19,973 nucleotides of DNA, taken from positions 1 through 19,973 of the forward strand of contig JAEWCF010000077.1 of the NCBI GenBank assembly GCA_023390775.1, in the 5' to 3' direction. This stretch comes from Bacteroidota bacterium. GTDB lineage: Bacteria; Bacteroidota; Bacteroidia; Flavobacteriales; Flavobacteriaceae. The notes beneath the pieces were generated by a model, which was not told where the DNA came from, did no database searches, and saw nothing but the letters and a program-made list of their open reading frames with translations. The stretch's first letter is position 1, and each line of letters opens with the position of its first letter. Made by a program: the position numbers and the translations under genes. Shown here one piece after another: positions 1 through 5,906 of the stretch.

Positions 1-173
1 ATCCAGCCCACTTCCCTGAAGGAGAATCCAAGGTCTTCCTTAAGGTATCTTGAAAGGAAGGGAAGCACCATGGTCCCCGCGCGGTTGATGAAGGTGATGG
101 CCGCGAGGATCCAGATTTCCCGTGAAAAACCCCTGAAATTATTTACGTAGCGCTGCAGCGCCTGATCGAGCAT
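1..173 (-). CDS. MFS transporter, N-terminal fragment (cut by window edge)
   Basis: Only the first 57 codons are in the window, and the gene continues beyond base 1. The reading frame begins MLDQALQRYVNNF and has a short amphipathic leader. A first hydrophobic helix follows (IWILAAITFINRAGTMVLPF), and then SRYLKEDLGFSFREVGW. The N-R-x-G helix followed by a YL...DLG...VG loop is characteristic of major facilitator superfamily exporters. The protein would be a 12-helix inner-membrane transporter; the substrate cannot be judged from this fragment. A TAAATTTG box at 190-197 lies just upstream on the same strand and supports the start. The gene is divergent from the hydrolase at 292. The family call is fairly sure, but nothing finer can be said. 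Confidence 0.75.
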   Translation of the reverse strand, partial: MLDQALQRYVNNFRGFSREIWILAAITFINRAGTMVLPFLSRYLKEDLGFSFREVGW

Positions 174-189
174 AAGAAATGGTTGTATG

Positions 190-197
190 CAAATTTA
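190..197 (-). promoter_or_regulatory. Bacteroidetes -7 box (TAAATTTG) for the MFS gene
   Basis: On the minus strand the sequence is TAAATTTG, a full match to the TAnnTTTG box used by the Bacteroidetes primary sigma factor. It lies 16 bases before the MFS start, so transcription would begin about 10 bases upstream of the ATG. No convincing TTG -33 element is visible at the usual spacing. Confidence 0.45.
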
Positions 198-291
198 ACA
201 ATCGCCTATGGGTTTGGGCCACATTTTTTCGTTGTTTTAACGTACCTTGAAATGGTTATCGACGACTGGCCTGATGTTAAATTCCTGAACC

Positions 292-948
292 ATGCGCTAC
301 GTGAACCTGCATACCCATTCGGCGTCAAATCGCGAGGATGTTGTTGAGATCGTCAACCGGTCCCCGCATGAAACCGATGCGCTGCCGAACCTGTTTTCCA
401 TCGGGATCCATCCGTGGTACCTTGACCCCGAGCGCCTCGATGCGCAATTGGCCACCATGGAAATCACGGCTGCCCACCCAGGCTGCGCGGCCATAGGAGA
501 GTGCGGGCTTGATTCGCGCATCGAAAAGCCCTTGGCTGAACAGGAGCCCGTTTTCATCCGGCAACTCGAGCTTGCGATGCGTCACCGCAAACCGGTCGTC
601 CTGCACATGGTGGGCGCCTTTGACAGGCTAATCGCGATCGTACGTGAGGTAAAGCCCGGCATTCCGCTCATTGTCCACGGATTTTCAAAGAGCCGCGAAC
701 TCGCATTGCAACTCGAGCGCGAAGGATTTTACCTTTCCTTCGGAAAATATCTGTTGCGCAATCCCGGCCTTCGCGAGGCATTCACTGCGGTCGCACCCGA
801 AAAGATTTTCCTCGAGACCGATACCATCGAGCAGGGGATAGAGGAAGTATATGCCCTTGCGGCAAGGTACCGCGATTGTACACGGGAAGAAATGGCGCAT
901 CAGGTCGGCCAAAACTTTAATACCGTTTTTGGACGTAATCTTTTCTGA
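292..948 (+). CDS. TatD-family metal-dependent hydrolase, short form
   Basis: The 218-residue protein carries the TatD amidohydrolase motifs in order: HTH at residues 7-9 (NLHTHS), the metal-ligand Glu in GECGLD, His in VLHMVG, His in IVHGFS and Asp in LETD. These would bind two divalent metals in a TIM barrel. Family members are cytoplasmic and act as 3'-5' exonucleases or D-aminoacyl-tRNA-type hydrolases; which activity applies here cannot be read from the sequence. It is about 40 residues shorter than E. coli TatD (about 260). The sequence after LETD lacks the usual PYLAP stretch, so the barrel end is trimmed, as in many Bacteroidetes homologues. It is the first gene of a three-gene + strand operon, with tcdA starting 28 bases after it. 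No strong -7 box is visible upstream; TACCTTGA near 253 is a weak candidate. Confidence 0.85.
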   Translation: MRYVNLHTHSASNREDVVEIVNRSPHETDALPNLFSIGIHPWYLDPERLDAQLATMEITAAHPGCAAIGECGLDSRIEKPLAEQEPVFIRQLELAMRHRKPVVLHMVGAFDRLIAIVREVKPGIPLIVHGFSKSRELALQLEREGFYLSFGKYLLRNPGLREAFTAVAPEKIFLETDTIEQGIEEVYALAARYRDCTREEMAHQVGQNFNTVFGRNLF

Positions 949-976
949 AATCACGATTTTTGGCTTTTTTATTCCT

Positions 977-1711
977 ATGGCTCAATGGACCGAACGCTCC
1001 GAATTGCTTTTTACCGCTCAGGGGCTCGAAAAACTTAAGAATTCCAATATCCTTGTCGTCGGGCTCGGCGGTGTCGGCTCTTTCGCGGCCGAATTTCTGG
1101 CCAGGGCCGGTGTCGGCTCCATGACCATCGTCGACGGCGATGTGGTGGATATCACCAATATCAACCGCCAGCTTTGCGCGCTGCATTCCACCGTCGGCAA
1201 ACCCAAGATCGACATCGTCGGCGACCGCCTGATGGACATCAATCCCGAGCTCAACCTTATCCGCTTGCGGGAATTCCTCTCTCCGGAGCGCGCGTATGAA
1301 ATCGTGTCGGACGAGTTTGATTTCGTGCTCGATTGCATCGACAGCGTCACCCCAAAACTCAACCTGATCATCGCGGCCAAGCGCAAAAAGGTCAAGATCG
1401 TCAGCAGTATGGGCGCCGGCGGCAAGATCGATGCGTCGAAGGTCAAAGTAGCCGACATCAGTTCCACCCACAATTGTTTTTTGGCCAAGACGATCAAGAA
1501 GCGGCTGCGCAAGGAGAAAATCGACAAGGGTGTGCGGGTGGTATTTTCTTCGGAACCTCAGGATCCCAACAGCCTGAAGATGACCGACGGCAGCAACTTT
1601 AAAAAATCCTTTTACGGGACCAGCAGCTACATGCCGGGCCTATTCGGGCTTTATTGTGCCGAAACCGCCATCCGCTACCTGCTCAGGCACGAGAACGAAA
1701 TCCAATCCTGA
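977..1711 (+). CDS. tcdA: tRNA threonylcarbamoyladenosine dehydratase (TcdA/CsdL)
   Basis: This 244-residue E1-like (ThiF/MoeB fold) enzyme converts t6A37 of tRNA to the cyclic form ct6A using ATP. The nucleotide-binding loop GLGGVGS is at residues 29-35, followed by DGDVVDITNINRQ (53-65), the DCID acidic motif at 119-122, and SSMGAGGKIDASKVKVADIS (143-162). The latter and VVFSSEPQDP (188-197) are hallmarks of the TcdA/YgdL subgroup rather than of ThiF or MoeB. The C-terminal YGTSSYMPGLFGLYCAE also fits. The frame is open further upstream, to 851, but that would overlap the hydrolase gene by about 100 bases. MAQWTERSELLF is the standard N-terminus, so ATG 977 is chosen. The stop codon shares one base with the next start (TGATG, 1709-1713), indicating translational coupling. 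Confidence 0.93.
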   Translation: MAQWTERSELLFTAQGLEKLKNSNILVVGLGGVGSFAAEFLARAGVGSMTIVDGDVVDITNINRQLCALHSTVGKPKIDIVGDRLMDINPELNLIRLREFLSPERAYEIVSDEFDFVLDCIDSVTPKLNLIIAAKRKKVKIVSSMGAGGKIDASKVKVADISSTHNCFLAKTIKKRLRKEKIDKGVRVVFSSEPQDPNSLKMTDGSNFKKSFYGTSSYMPGLFGLYCAETAIRYLLRHENEIQS

Positions 1712-2367
1712 TGATCACCACGGTAATTTTTGACATGGACGGCGTGATCGTCGATACCGAGCCGGTCCATTATTTCGCCTATCAACGCCATTTCGCCGAA
1801 CTGGGGATCGTTGTTCCCGATGATATGTACGCGACTTTCACAGGAAATTCCACCAAAAATATCTACCAGAAGCTTAAGGAAAGGTTTGCCATCGAGGAAG
1901 ACGTGGAAAAACTTGTCAGCATTAAGCGCGCACTGTTCAATGATGCGTTCGACACCAAGGAAGACCTGTACCTTTTGCCGGGTGTCGGCGAACTGATCCG
2001 GGAACTGCACGGCAGGGGAATGAACCTTATCCTGGCATCCTCGTCGGCGCACGTGACCATTCGCAGGATTTTTGACCGATTCAGGCTACACCCATATTTC
2101 GCCCATATCGTCAGCGGCGAGGAATTTCCCCGCTCCAAACCCGATCCGGCCATCTTTCTGCGGGCGGTGGAGTTGTCCGGAGATCCGGCGGCGCAGTGCG
2201 TCGTCATCGAGGATTCGACAAACGGCATACGGGCCGCCAAGGCTGCAGGCCTGTATTGCATCGGATACGACAGCAAGAACTCCAGGATGCAGGACCTTTC
2301 GCTGGCCGACATGGCCATTTCAAATTTTTCCGAACTATCTTACGAAAAAATCCGGATGCTTCCCTAA
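1711..2367 (+). CDS. HAD-superfamily phosphatase, beta-phosphoglucomutase-like
   Basis: The 218-residue protein has all four HAD motifs. DMDGVIVDTEP has the nucleophile Asp8 and acid/base Asp10. LASSS has the motif II Ser near 110-112. Lys143 is in RSKPDP, and the acidic pair Glu167/Asp168 is in VVIEDSTNGIRAAKAAG. The helical C1 cap between motifs I and II and the DGVIVDTEP signature place it with beta-phosphoglucomutase / sugar-phosphate phosphatases (GPH/YcjU/YqaB type). The natural substrate is not evident. ATG 1711 overlaps the tcdA stop by one base, which fixes the start and argues for co-translation. The stop TAA (2365-2367) overlaps the stop of the convergent photolyase gene, leaving no intergenic terminator. 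Confidence 0.88.
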   Translation: MITTVIFDMDGVIVDTEPVHYFAYQRHFAELGIVVPDDMYATFTGNSTKNIYQKLKERFAIEEDVEKLVSIKRALFNDAFDTKEDLYLLPGVGELIRELHGRGMNLILASSSAHVTIRRIFDRFRLHPYFAHIVSGEEFPRSKPDPAIFLRAVELSGDPAAQCVVIEDSTNGIRAAKAAGLYCIGYDSKNSRMQDLSLADMAISNFSELSYEKIRMLP

Positions 2368-3641
2368 CCGACCGCCTTCCGGTAGGCCTTAAGGCAACGC
2401 TCCCTCGCAAGGGCGTGGTCAACAATGGGCTGCGGATAGGCCGGGGTTCCATATTCGGGTATCCATTTCACGATATACTCGCCAGATCCGTCAAATTTTC
2501 TTGCCTGTTCCGACGGATTGAAGATCCTGAAGTAAGGCGCCGCGTCGGTACCGCTTCCGGCGGCCCATTGCCAGTTCCCGACATTTGACGCCTGTTCGTA
2601 GTCGAGCAATTTGAGCGCAAAATAGGCTTCGCCCCAACGCCAGTCGATCAAAAGATGCTTACACAGGAAACTTGCGGCGACCATGCGAACCCGATTGTGC
2701 ATGAAGCCCGTCGCGTTCAGTTCCCGGATGCCGGCATCAACAAGCGGATATCCCGTCATCCCTGTTTTCCATCTTTCGAAATCCTCTTCGTCATTTCGCC
2801 ATTTGATGTTATCGTATTGCGGCCGAAAACTCTCGTGTACCGTTTTTGGAAAGTGGTAAAGCACGTGGGCAAAAAATTCGCGCCAGATCAACTCGTTGAG
2901 AAACATCCCGTCGCCTTGCCCCTGGGCCTTTGCCACAGCCTCCCGCACGCTCACCGACCCGAACCGAAGGTGCGGCCCCATCCTCGATGTGGGTTTTGAG
3001 GGGAAATCCCTCGTTTTTGAATAGCCCGCTATAAGTTCAGGCGAAGTTTGCGCCTCCGGTACGCTTATGGCGGATTTATAGAAACCGATGGCCGATAATG
3101 GCGGCAACATGTATTGATGCTTGGCCCAAGAAACGTTACGGACGGGAATTTCCCGTATCCTGTCCGCAGTCAACTCCGATTTCCACTTCTTGGAAAAGGG
3201 CGTAAAGACCACATACGGAGTACCGTCGGGTTTCAGGATTTCCCCGGGCTCAAAAATGAGGTGGTCACGCAGTAGGTGAAACTTGATACCTCGCGACTTC
3301 AGCAATTCCCGAATTTCAGCATCGCGTGCGGTTGCATAGGGTTCGTAATCGGCATTGGCATAGACGGCGGTAATTCCTTGTTCCGAGAGCAATCGTTCAA
3401 AGGCTTTCACGGGTGTGTCGTGGAATGCGGCAAGCGATCCTCGATCTTTCTTGACCGATTGGTCCATATCCGTGAGCAAGTCATGGATAAAACTGACCCG
3501 GGCATCGTCACGGGGCAGTTCTGCCAGGATTTCAGTATCGAAGATAAAGAGGGGCAAGACCGGTTCTCCCGATGCCGCCGCAGCTGCCAGTGCGGCATTG
3601 TCCCTCAGTCTCAGGTCACGCCTGAACCACATCGCAACCAT
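2364..3641 (-). CDS. phrB: Class I CPD photolyase (cryptochrome/photolyase family)
   Basis: This is a 425-residue FAD enzyme that repairs cyclobutane pyrimidine dimers with blue light. The N-terminal alpha/beta antenna domain begins MWFRRDLRLRDN. The helical FAD domain contains TSRMGPHLRFG (218-228), ELIWREFF (250-257), TGYPLVDAGIREL and GFMHNRVRM. It also has NVGNWQWAAGSGTDAAPYF (353-371). By hand alignment to E. coli PhrB, the electron-transfer triad Trp306/359/382 is kept as Trp281, Trp334 and Trp357. Asn353 matches the flavin N5-contacting Asn378, which favours CPD repair over a sensory cryptochrome. ATG 3641 shares one base with the SDR stop (TGATG), which selects this start over upstream in-frame ATGs. 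It is the last gene of an SRPBCC-SDR-photolyase operon. Confidence 0.93.
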   Translation of the reverse strand: MVAMWFRRDLRLRDNAALAAAAASGEPVLPLFIFDTEILAELPRDDARVSFIHDLLTDMDQSVKKDRGSLAAFHDTPVKAFERLLSEQGITAVYANADYEPYATARDAEIRELLKSRGIKFHLLRDHLIFEPGEILKPDGTPYVVFTPFSKKWKSELTADRIREIPVRNVSWAKHQYMLPPLSAIGFYKSAISVPEAQTSPELIAGYSKTRDFPSKPTSRMGPHLRFGSVSVREAVAKAQGQGDGMFLNELIWREFFAHVLYHFPKTVHESFRPQYDNIKWRNDEEDFERWKTGMTGYPLVDAGIRELNATGFMHNRVRMVAASFLCKHLLIDWRWGEAYFALKLLDYEQASNVGNWQWAAGSGTDAAPYFRIFNPSEQARKFDGSGEYIVKWIPEYGTPAYPQPIVDHALARERCLKAYRKAVG

Positions 3642-4336
3642 CAGGAAGTCCGCAATTTGGAGAGCCCGCCGTCGGGCCTCAGGACCTGGCCGGTCATCCA
3701 CGACGATTGGTCGGTGAGCAAAAATTCGGCGGCCGAGGCAATGTCCGCAACCTCACCGACGCGTTGCATGGGATGGCGCGCTGCGGACCTCTCGCGTTTT
3801 GCGTCGCTGTCGAGAAATTTATGGGCGAGCGGGCTGTCGGTCAGGGAGGGGGCAATAACATTCACGCGGATTTTTGGCGCAACTTCTCCTGCGAGGGCAA
3901 GGGCAAAACCTTCCACTGCGCCCTTGGCCGCCGAAATGGCGGTGTGGAAGGGCATTCCCTGGGCCGCGGCGACGCTGCTGAAAAGCACGATCGAGGCAGA
4001 ATCGGCCGCCGACAATCTGGGGAGGACGGCTTGCACGATCGGCACCATGTCGAGGAAGTTGACCCGGAAAGCATCCTGGAAGTCCTGAAGCGTCAGTGAC
4101 CTGAACGGCTTGAGGTTTATCGAGCCCGGAAGATAGGCAAATCCGTGAAGGGCTTCAGGAAGCTTTTGCATGTCAAGAACTTGTGCCGATGCGTCAAATG
4201 GGATGTGTTCGGTATTGGCCAGGGGCTCTCCCCGCCAGGTGCGCGAGGCGATGTAAACCCGGTTCTGGAGCGCGAGTTTTTCGGCCAGCGCGCGGCCAAT
4301 GCCGTAGGAACCGCCGATCAGCAATATATTTTTCAT
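3641..4336 (-). CDS. SDR-family protein with atypical active site
   Basis: The 231-residue Rossmann protein has the dinucleotide loop GGSYGIGRA (8-16) and an N-terminal ILLIGGS strand. LFSSVAAAQG carries the catalytic Ser at 120/121, and the C-terminal region is DQSSWMTGQVLRPDGG, typical of classical short-chain dehydrogenases. The YxxxK active-site motif is altered: Lys138 is present but residue 134 is Ile (HTAISAAKG), so the usual catalytic Tyr is missing. It may still bind NAD(P) but is probably not a standard alcohol dehydrogenase. ATG 4336 overlaps the stop of the upstream SRPBCC gene by four bases (ATGA), and its own stop overlaps the photolyase start. The open frame extends upstream, but MKNILLIGGS is the natural family start. 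The physical coupling to photolyase suggests a stress or light-related role (inference). Confidence 0.83.
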   Translation of the reverse strand: MKNILLIGGSYGIGRALAEKLALQNRVYIASRTWRGEPLANTEHIPFDASAQVLDMQKLPEALHGFAYLPGSINLKPFRSLTLQDFQDAFRVNFLDMVPIVQAVLPRLSAADSASIVLFSSVAAAQGMPFHTAISAAKGAVEGFALALAGEVAPKIRVNVIAPSLTDSPLAHKFLDSDAKRERSAARHPMQRVGEVADIASAAEFLLTDQSSWMTGQVLRPDGGLSKLRTS

Positions 4337-4797
4337 AATGTTCGGGTATTGGGAAACATCCGGTCCAGTACCTGTCGCCGGTACCTGAAAATTTTTTCCA
4401 GTTTGGGCCGTACGATCCATCCGTGCATCAGGCGGCCCATAAAACCCATCGGGAGTTTGTAGTGGATCAGATCCTCCATTTCGACACCGCCCTCGACCTC
4501 CCTGATAAAATGCTTGTGATGCCAAAAGGCATAGGGCCCGAACCGCTGCTCGTCCACAAAGTAATGCCCGGGGATGACGTGCGTGATTTCGGTGACCCAT
4601 CTGACCTTTATGCCAAGCACGGGCCGGACATTATACACGATAACCTGTCCGGGGAACATCGGGCGGTCGTCGCCGGAAAGTGTTTCGAAACCCATGTCCG
4701 GAGGCGTGATGCGCGAGAGGTTTGCGGGATTTGAAAGAAATTCCCACGCCTTTTCCCGCGTAACGGGCAATTGTTGCTTTTCGTGAAGGGTGTACAT
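4333..4797 (-). CDS. SRPBCC (START/Bet v1-like) ligand-binding protein
   Basis: The 154-residue protein resembles the cyclase/dehydrase branch of the SRPBCC fold. It begins with the strand MYTLHEKQQLPVTREKAWEF, and continues with FLSNPANLSRITPPDMGF. The characteristic EQRFGPYAFWHHKHFI block then precedes VEMEDLIHYKLPMGFMG. The fold forms a hydrophobic pocket for lipids, polyketides or isoprenoids; the ligand is unknown. No signal peptide is visible, so it should be cytoplasmic. It is the first gene of the operon leading to SDR and photolyase, with a four-base ATGA overlap to the SDR gene. Two TAnnTTTG boxes lie immediately upstream. SRPBCC, SDR and photolyase genes also neighbour each other in other bacteria (general knowledge), which suggests a common light- or oxidant-response module. 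Confidence 0.82.
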   Translation of the reverse strand: MYTLHEKQQLPVTREKAWEFLSNPANLSRITPPDMGFETLSGDDRPMFPGQVIVYNVRPVLGIKVRWVTEITHVIPGHYFVDEQRFGPYAFWHHKHFIREVEGGVEMEDLIHYKLPMGFMGRLMHGWIVRPKLEKIFRYRRQVLDRMFPNTRTL

Positions 4798-4801
4798 AGA
4801 G

Positions 4802-4828
4802 CAAAGGTAAGTTGTTTAAGCAAATATA
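4802..4828 (-). promoter_or_regulatory. Tandem -7 boxes for the SRPBCC-SDR-photolyase operon
   Basis: On the minus strand two full TAnnTTTG matches occur in tandem: TATATTTG (4828-4821) and TACCTTTG (4809-4802). The upstream box gives a leader of about 15-20 bases. The proximal box would start transcription almost at the ATG (4797), giving a nearly leaderless message. Neither has a clear TTG -33 element at 17-23 bases. The surrounding sequence is very A+T rich. Confidence 0.45.
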
Positions 4829-4894
4829 TAATATCGTTAAACAAAATATTGTATTTTATATGCTATGAGGGCCTGAAGAGTGCATGGTAATTCG

Positions 4895-4902
4895 TAAATT
4901 TG
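4895..4902 (+). promoter_or_regulatory. Bacteroidetes -7 box (TAAATTTG) for the DUF2911 gene
   Basis: TAAATTTG matches TAnnTTTG exactly. It lies 24 bases before the ATG at 4927, giving a leader of roughly 18 bases. A weak CCTG sits 19 bases upstream in place of the TTTG -33 element. Together with the boxes at 4802-4828 this makes 4798-4926 a divergent promoter region. Confidence 0.45.
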
Positions 4903-4926
4903 GGAACTAACTTAATTATTTGATCT

Positions 4927-5766
4927 ATGAAAAAAATGATAGCTGCCGCGGCCATATTGTTCGTCGCGGTTTCTTCGGCCCAGGTCAGGACCCCGCAGCC
5001 CAGCCCGAAAGCCCTGGTAAAACAAACGGTCGGCCTTACCGAAGTGGAAATCGATTATTCACGTCCCAGCATGAAGGGGCGCACCATCTTCGGCGATTTG
5101 GTCCCGTTTGGGAAAATGTGGCGTACCGGCGCGAACCAGAATTCGATGGTCAGTTTCAGCGAGGATGTCGTCATCGACGGCAAGACCCTGAAAAAAGGGA
5201 AATACGCGATCTTCACCACCCCGAAAGCAGACAATTGGGAGGTGGTTTTTTACACCGATACCAACAATTGGGGGATTCCTGAGAAATGGGACGATGCAAA
5301 GGTTGGCCTGCGCACCACGGTCAAGCCGGAGATGCTGACGCGAAATGTGGAGACCTTCACCATCGGGCTCAACAATCTCGACAACAACTACGGGCATCTT
5401 GAAATCATGTGGGAGAAAACCCTGGTGCCGATCAGGTTTGAGGTCCCTACACAAAAAGCCGCCATGGCAAGCATCGAGAAGGTCCTGGCGGGGCCATCGG
5501 CAGGGGATTATTTTTCATCGGCACAATACTTCTACCAATCCAACCAGGACATGAACCGGGCATTGCAGTATGTCAACAAGGCCATTGAGCTCAATCCCGA
5601 CAAACCTTTTTGGTACACGCGCCAAAAATCGTTGATCCAGGCCAAACTCGGCGACAAAAAGGGCGCGATCGAAACCGCCAAAATTTCATTGGCCGCCGCT
5701 CAAAAGGCGAACAACGCCGATTATGTCAAGATGAACCAGGACTCGATTGCGGAGTGGAGCAAGTAA
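4927..5766 (+). CDS. Secreted DUF2911 protein with C-terminal TPR-like region
   Basis: The 279-residue protein starts with a signal peptide (MKKMIAAAAILFVAVSSAQ, probable cleavage after the AQ near residue 19). The DUF2911 domain covers about residues 22-170. It shows the family's repeated signatures VEIDYSRPSMKGRTIFG, VPFGKMWRTGANQNS, LKKGKYAIFTTP and WEVVFY. The C-terminal 100 residues (YFYQSNQDMNRALQYVNKAI, ELNPDKPFWYTRQKSL) have TPR-like helical hairpins. The function of DUF2911 is not established; family members are abundant exported proteins of Bacteroidetes. It is transcribed alone, with its own promoter and hairpin terminator. An upstream in-frame ATG is absent and the Met-Lys-Lys start fits the signal peptide, so the start is secure. 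Confidence 0.88.
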   Translation: MKKMIAAAAILFVAVSSAQVRTPQPSPKALVKQTVGLTEVEIDYSRPSMKGRTIFGDLVPFGKMWRTGANQNSMVSFSEDVVIDGKTLKKGKYAIFTTPKADNWEVVFYTDTNNWGIPEKWDDAKVGLRTTVKPEMLTRNVETFTIGLNNLDNNYGHLEIMWEKTLVPIRFEVPTQKAAMASIEKVLAGPSAGDYFSSAQYFYQSNQDMNRALQYVNKAIELNPDKPFWYTRQKSLIQAKLGDKKGAIETAKISLAAAQKANNADYVKMNQDSIAEWSK

Positions 5767-5796
5767 AGCGAATTATAAATTATAAATTTAAATTTT

Positions 5797-5906
5797 AAAT
5801 TTTGAATTTTGGATTTGAATGATATAGATAAGGGGCACTTTCGGGTGCCTTTTTTCATGTCCACAATTTTCGAGGGAAGCTGATTCAAATTCAAGATTCA
5901 AAATTC
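5797..5906. repeat. Imperfect A+T-rich inverted repeat flanking a terminator
   Basis: Arms 5797-5820 and 5883-5906 match at 21 of 24 positions when one is reverse-complemented (core GAATTTTGGATTTGAAT against ATTCAAATTCAAGATTC). The arms enclose a separate hairpin terminator. The right arm runs into the end of the symporter gene and encodes its last residues (NFES) and stop codon. The left arm is the end of a longer TAAATTTTAAATTTTGAA run starting near 5771. The period of about seven bases suggests a simple-sequence origin. Confidence 0.7.
5834..5855 (+). terminator. Rho-independent terminator of the DUF2911 gene
   Basis: The stem GGCAC (5834-5838) / GTGCC (5845-5849) has a six-base loop and is followed directly by six T residues. 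It sits 68 bases after the DUF2911 stop. The opposite strand has no T-run, so it should act mainly on + strand transcripts. Confidence 0.75.

Noticed and set aside
300..948. Damaged or truncated tatD gene
   Set aside because: The protein is short, but all metal-binding motifs are present in order and the frame is intact, so it is a short family form and not a pseudogene.
917..1471. 184-codon minus strand frame opposite tcdA
   Set aside because: tcdA has complete family motifs on the other strand; this frame has none.
3276..4088. Long open + strand frame opposite the photolyase and SDR genes
   Set aside because: It is antisense to two well-supported genes, crosses their junction, and its translation has no recognisable domain. 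It is a by-product of codon composition.
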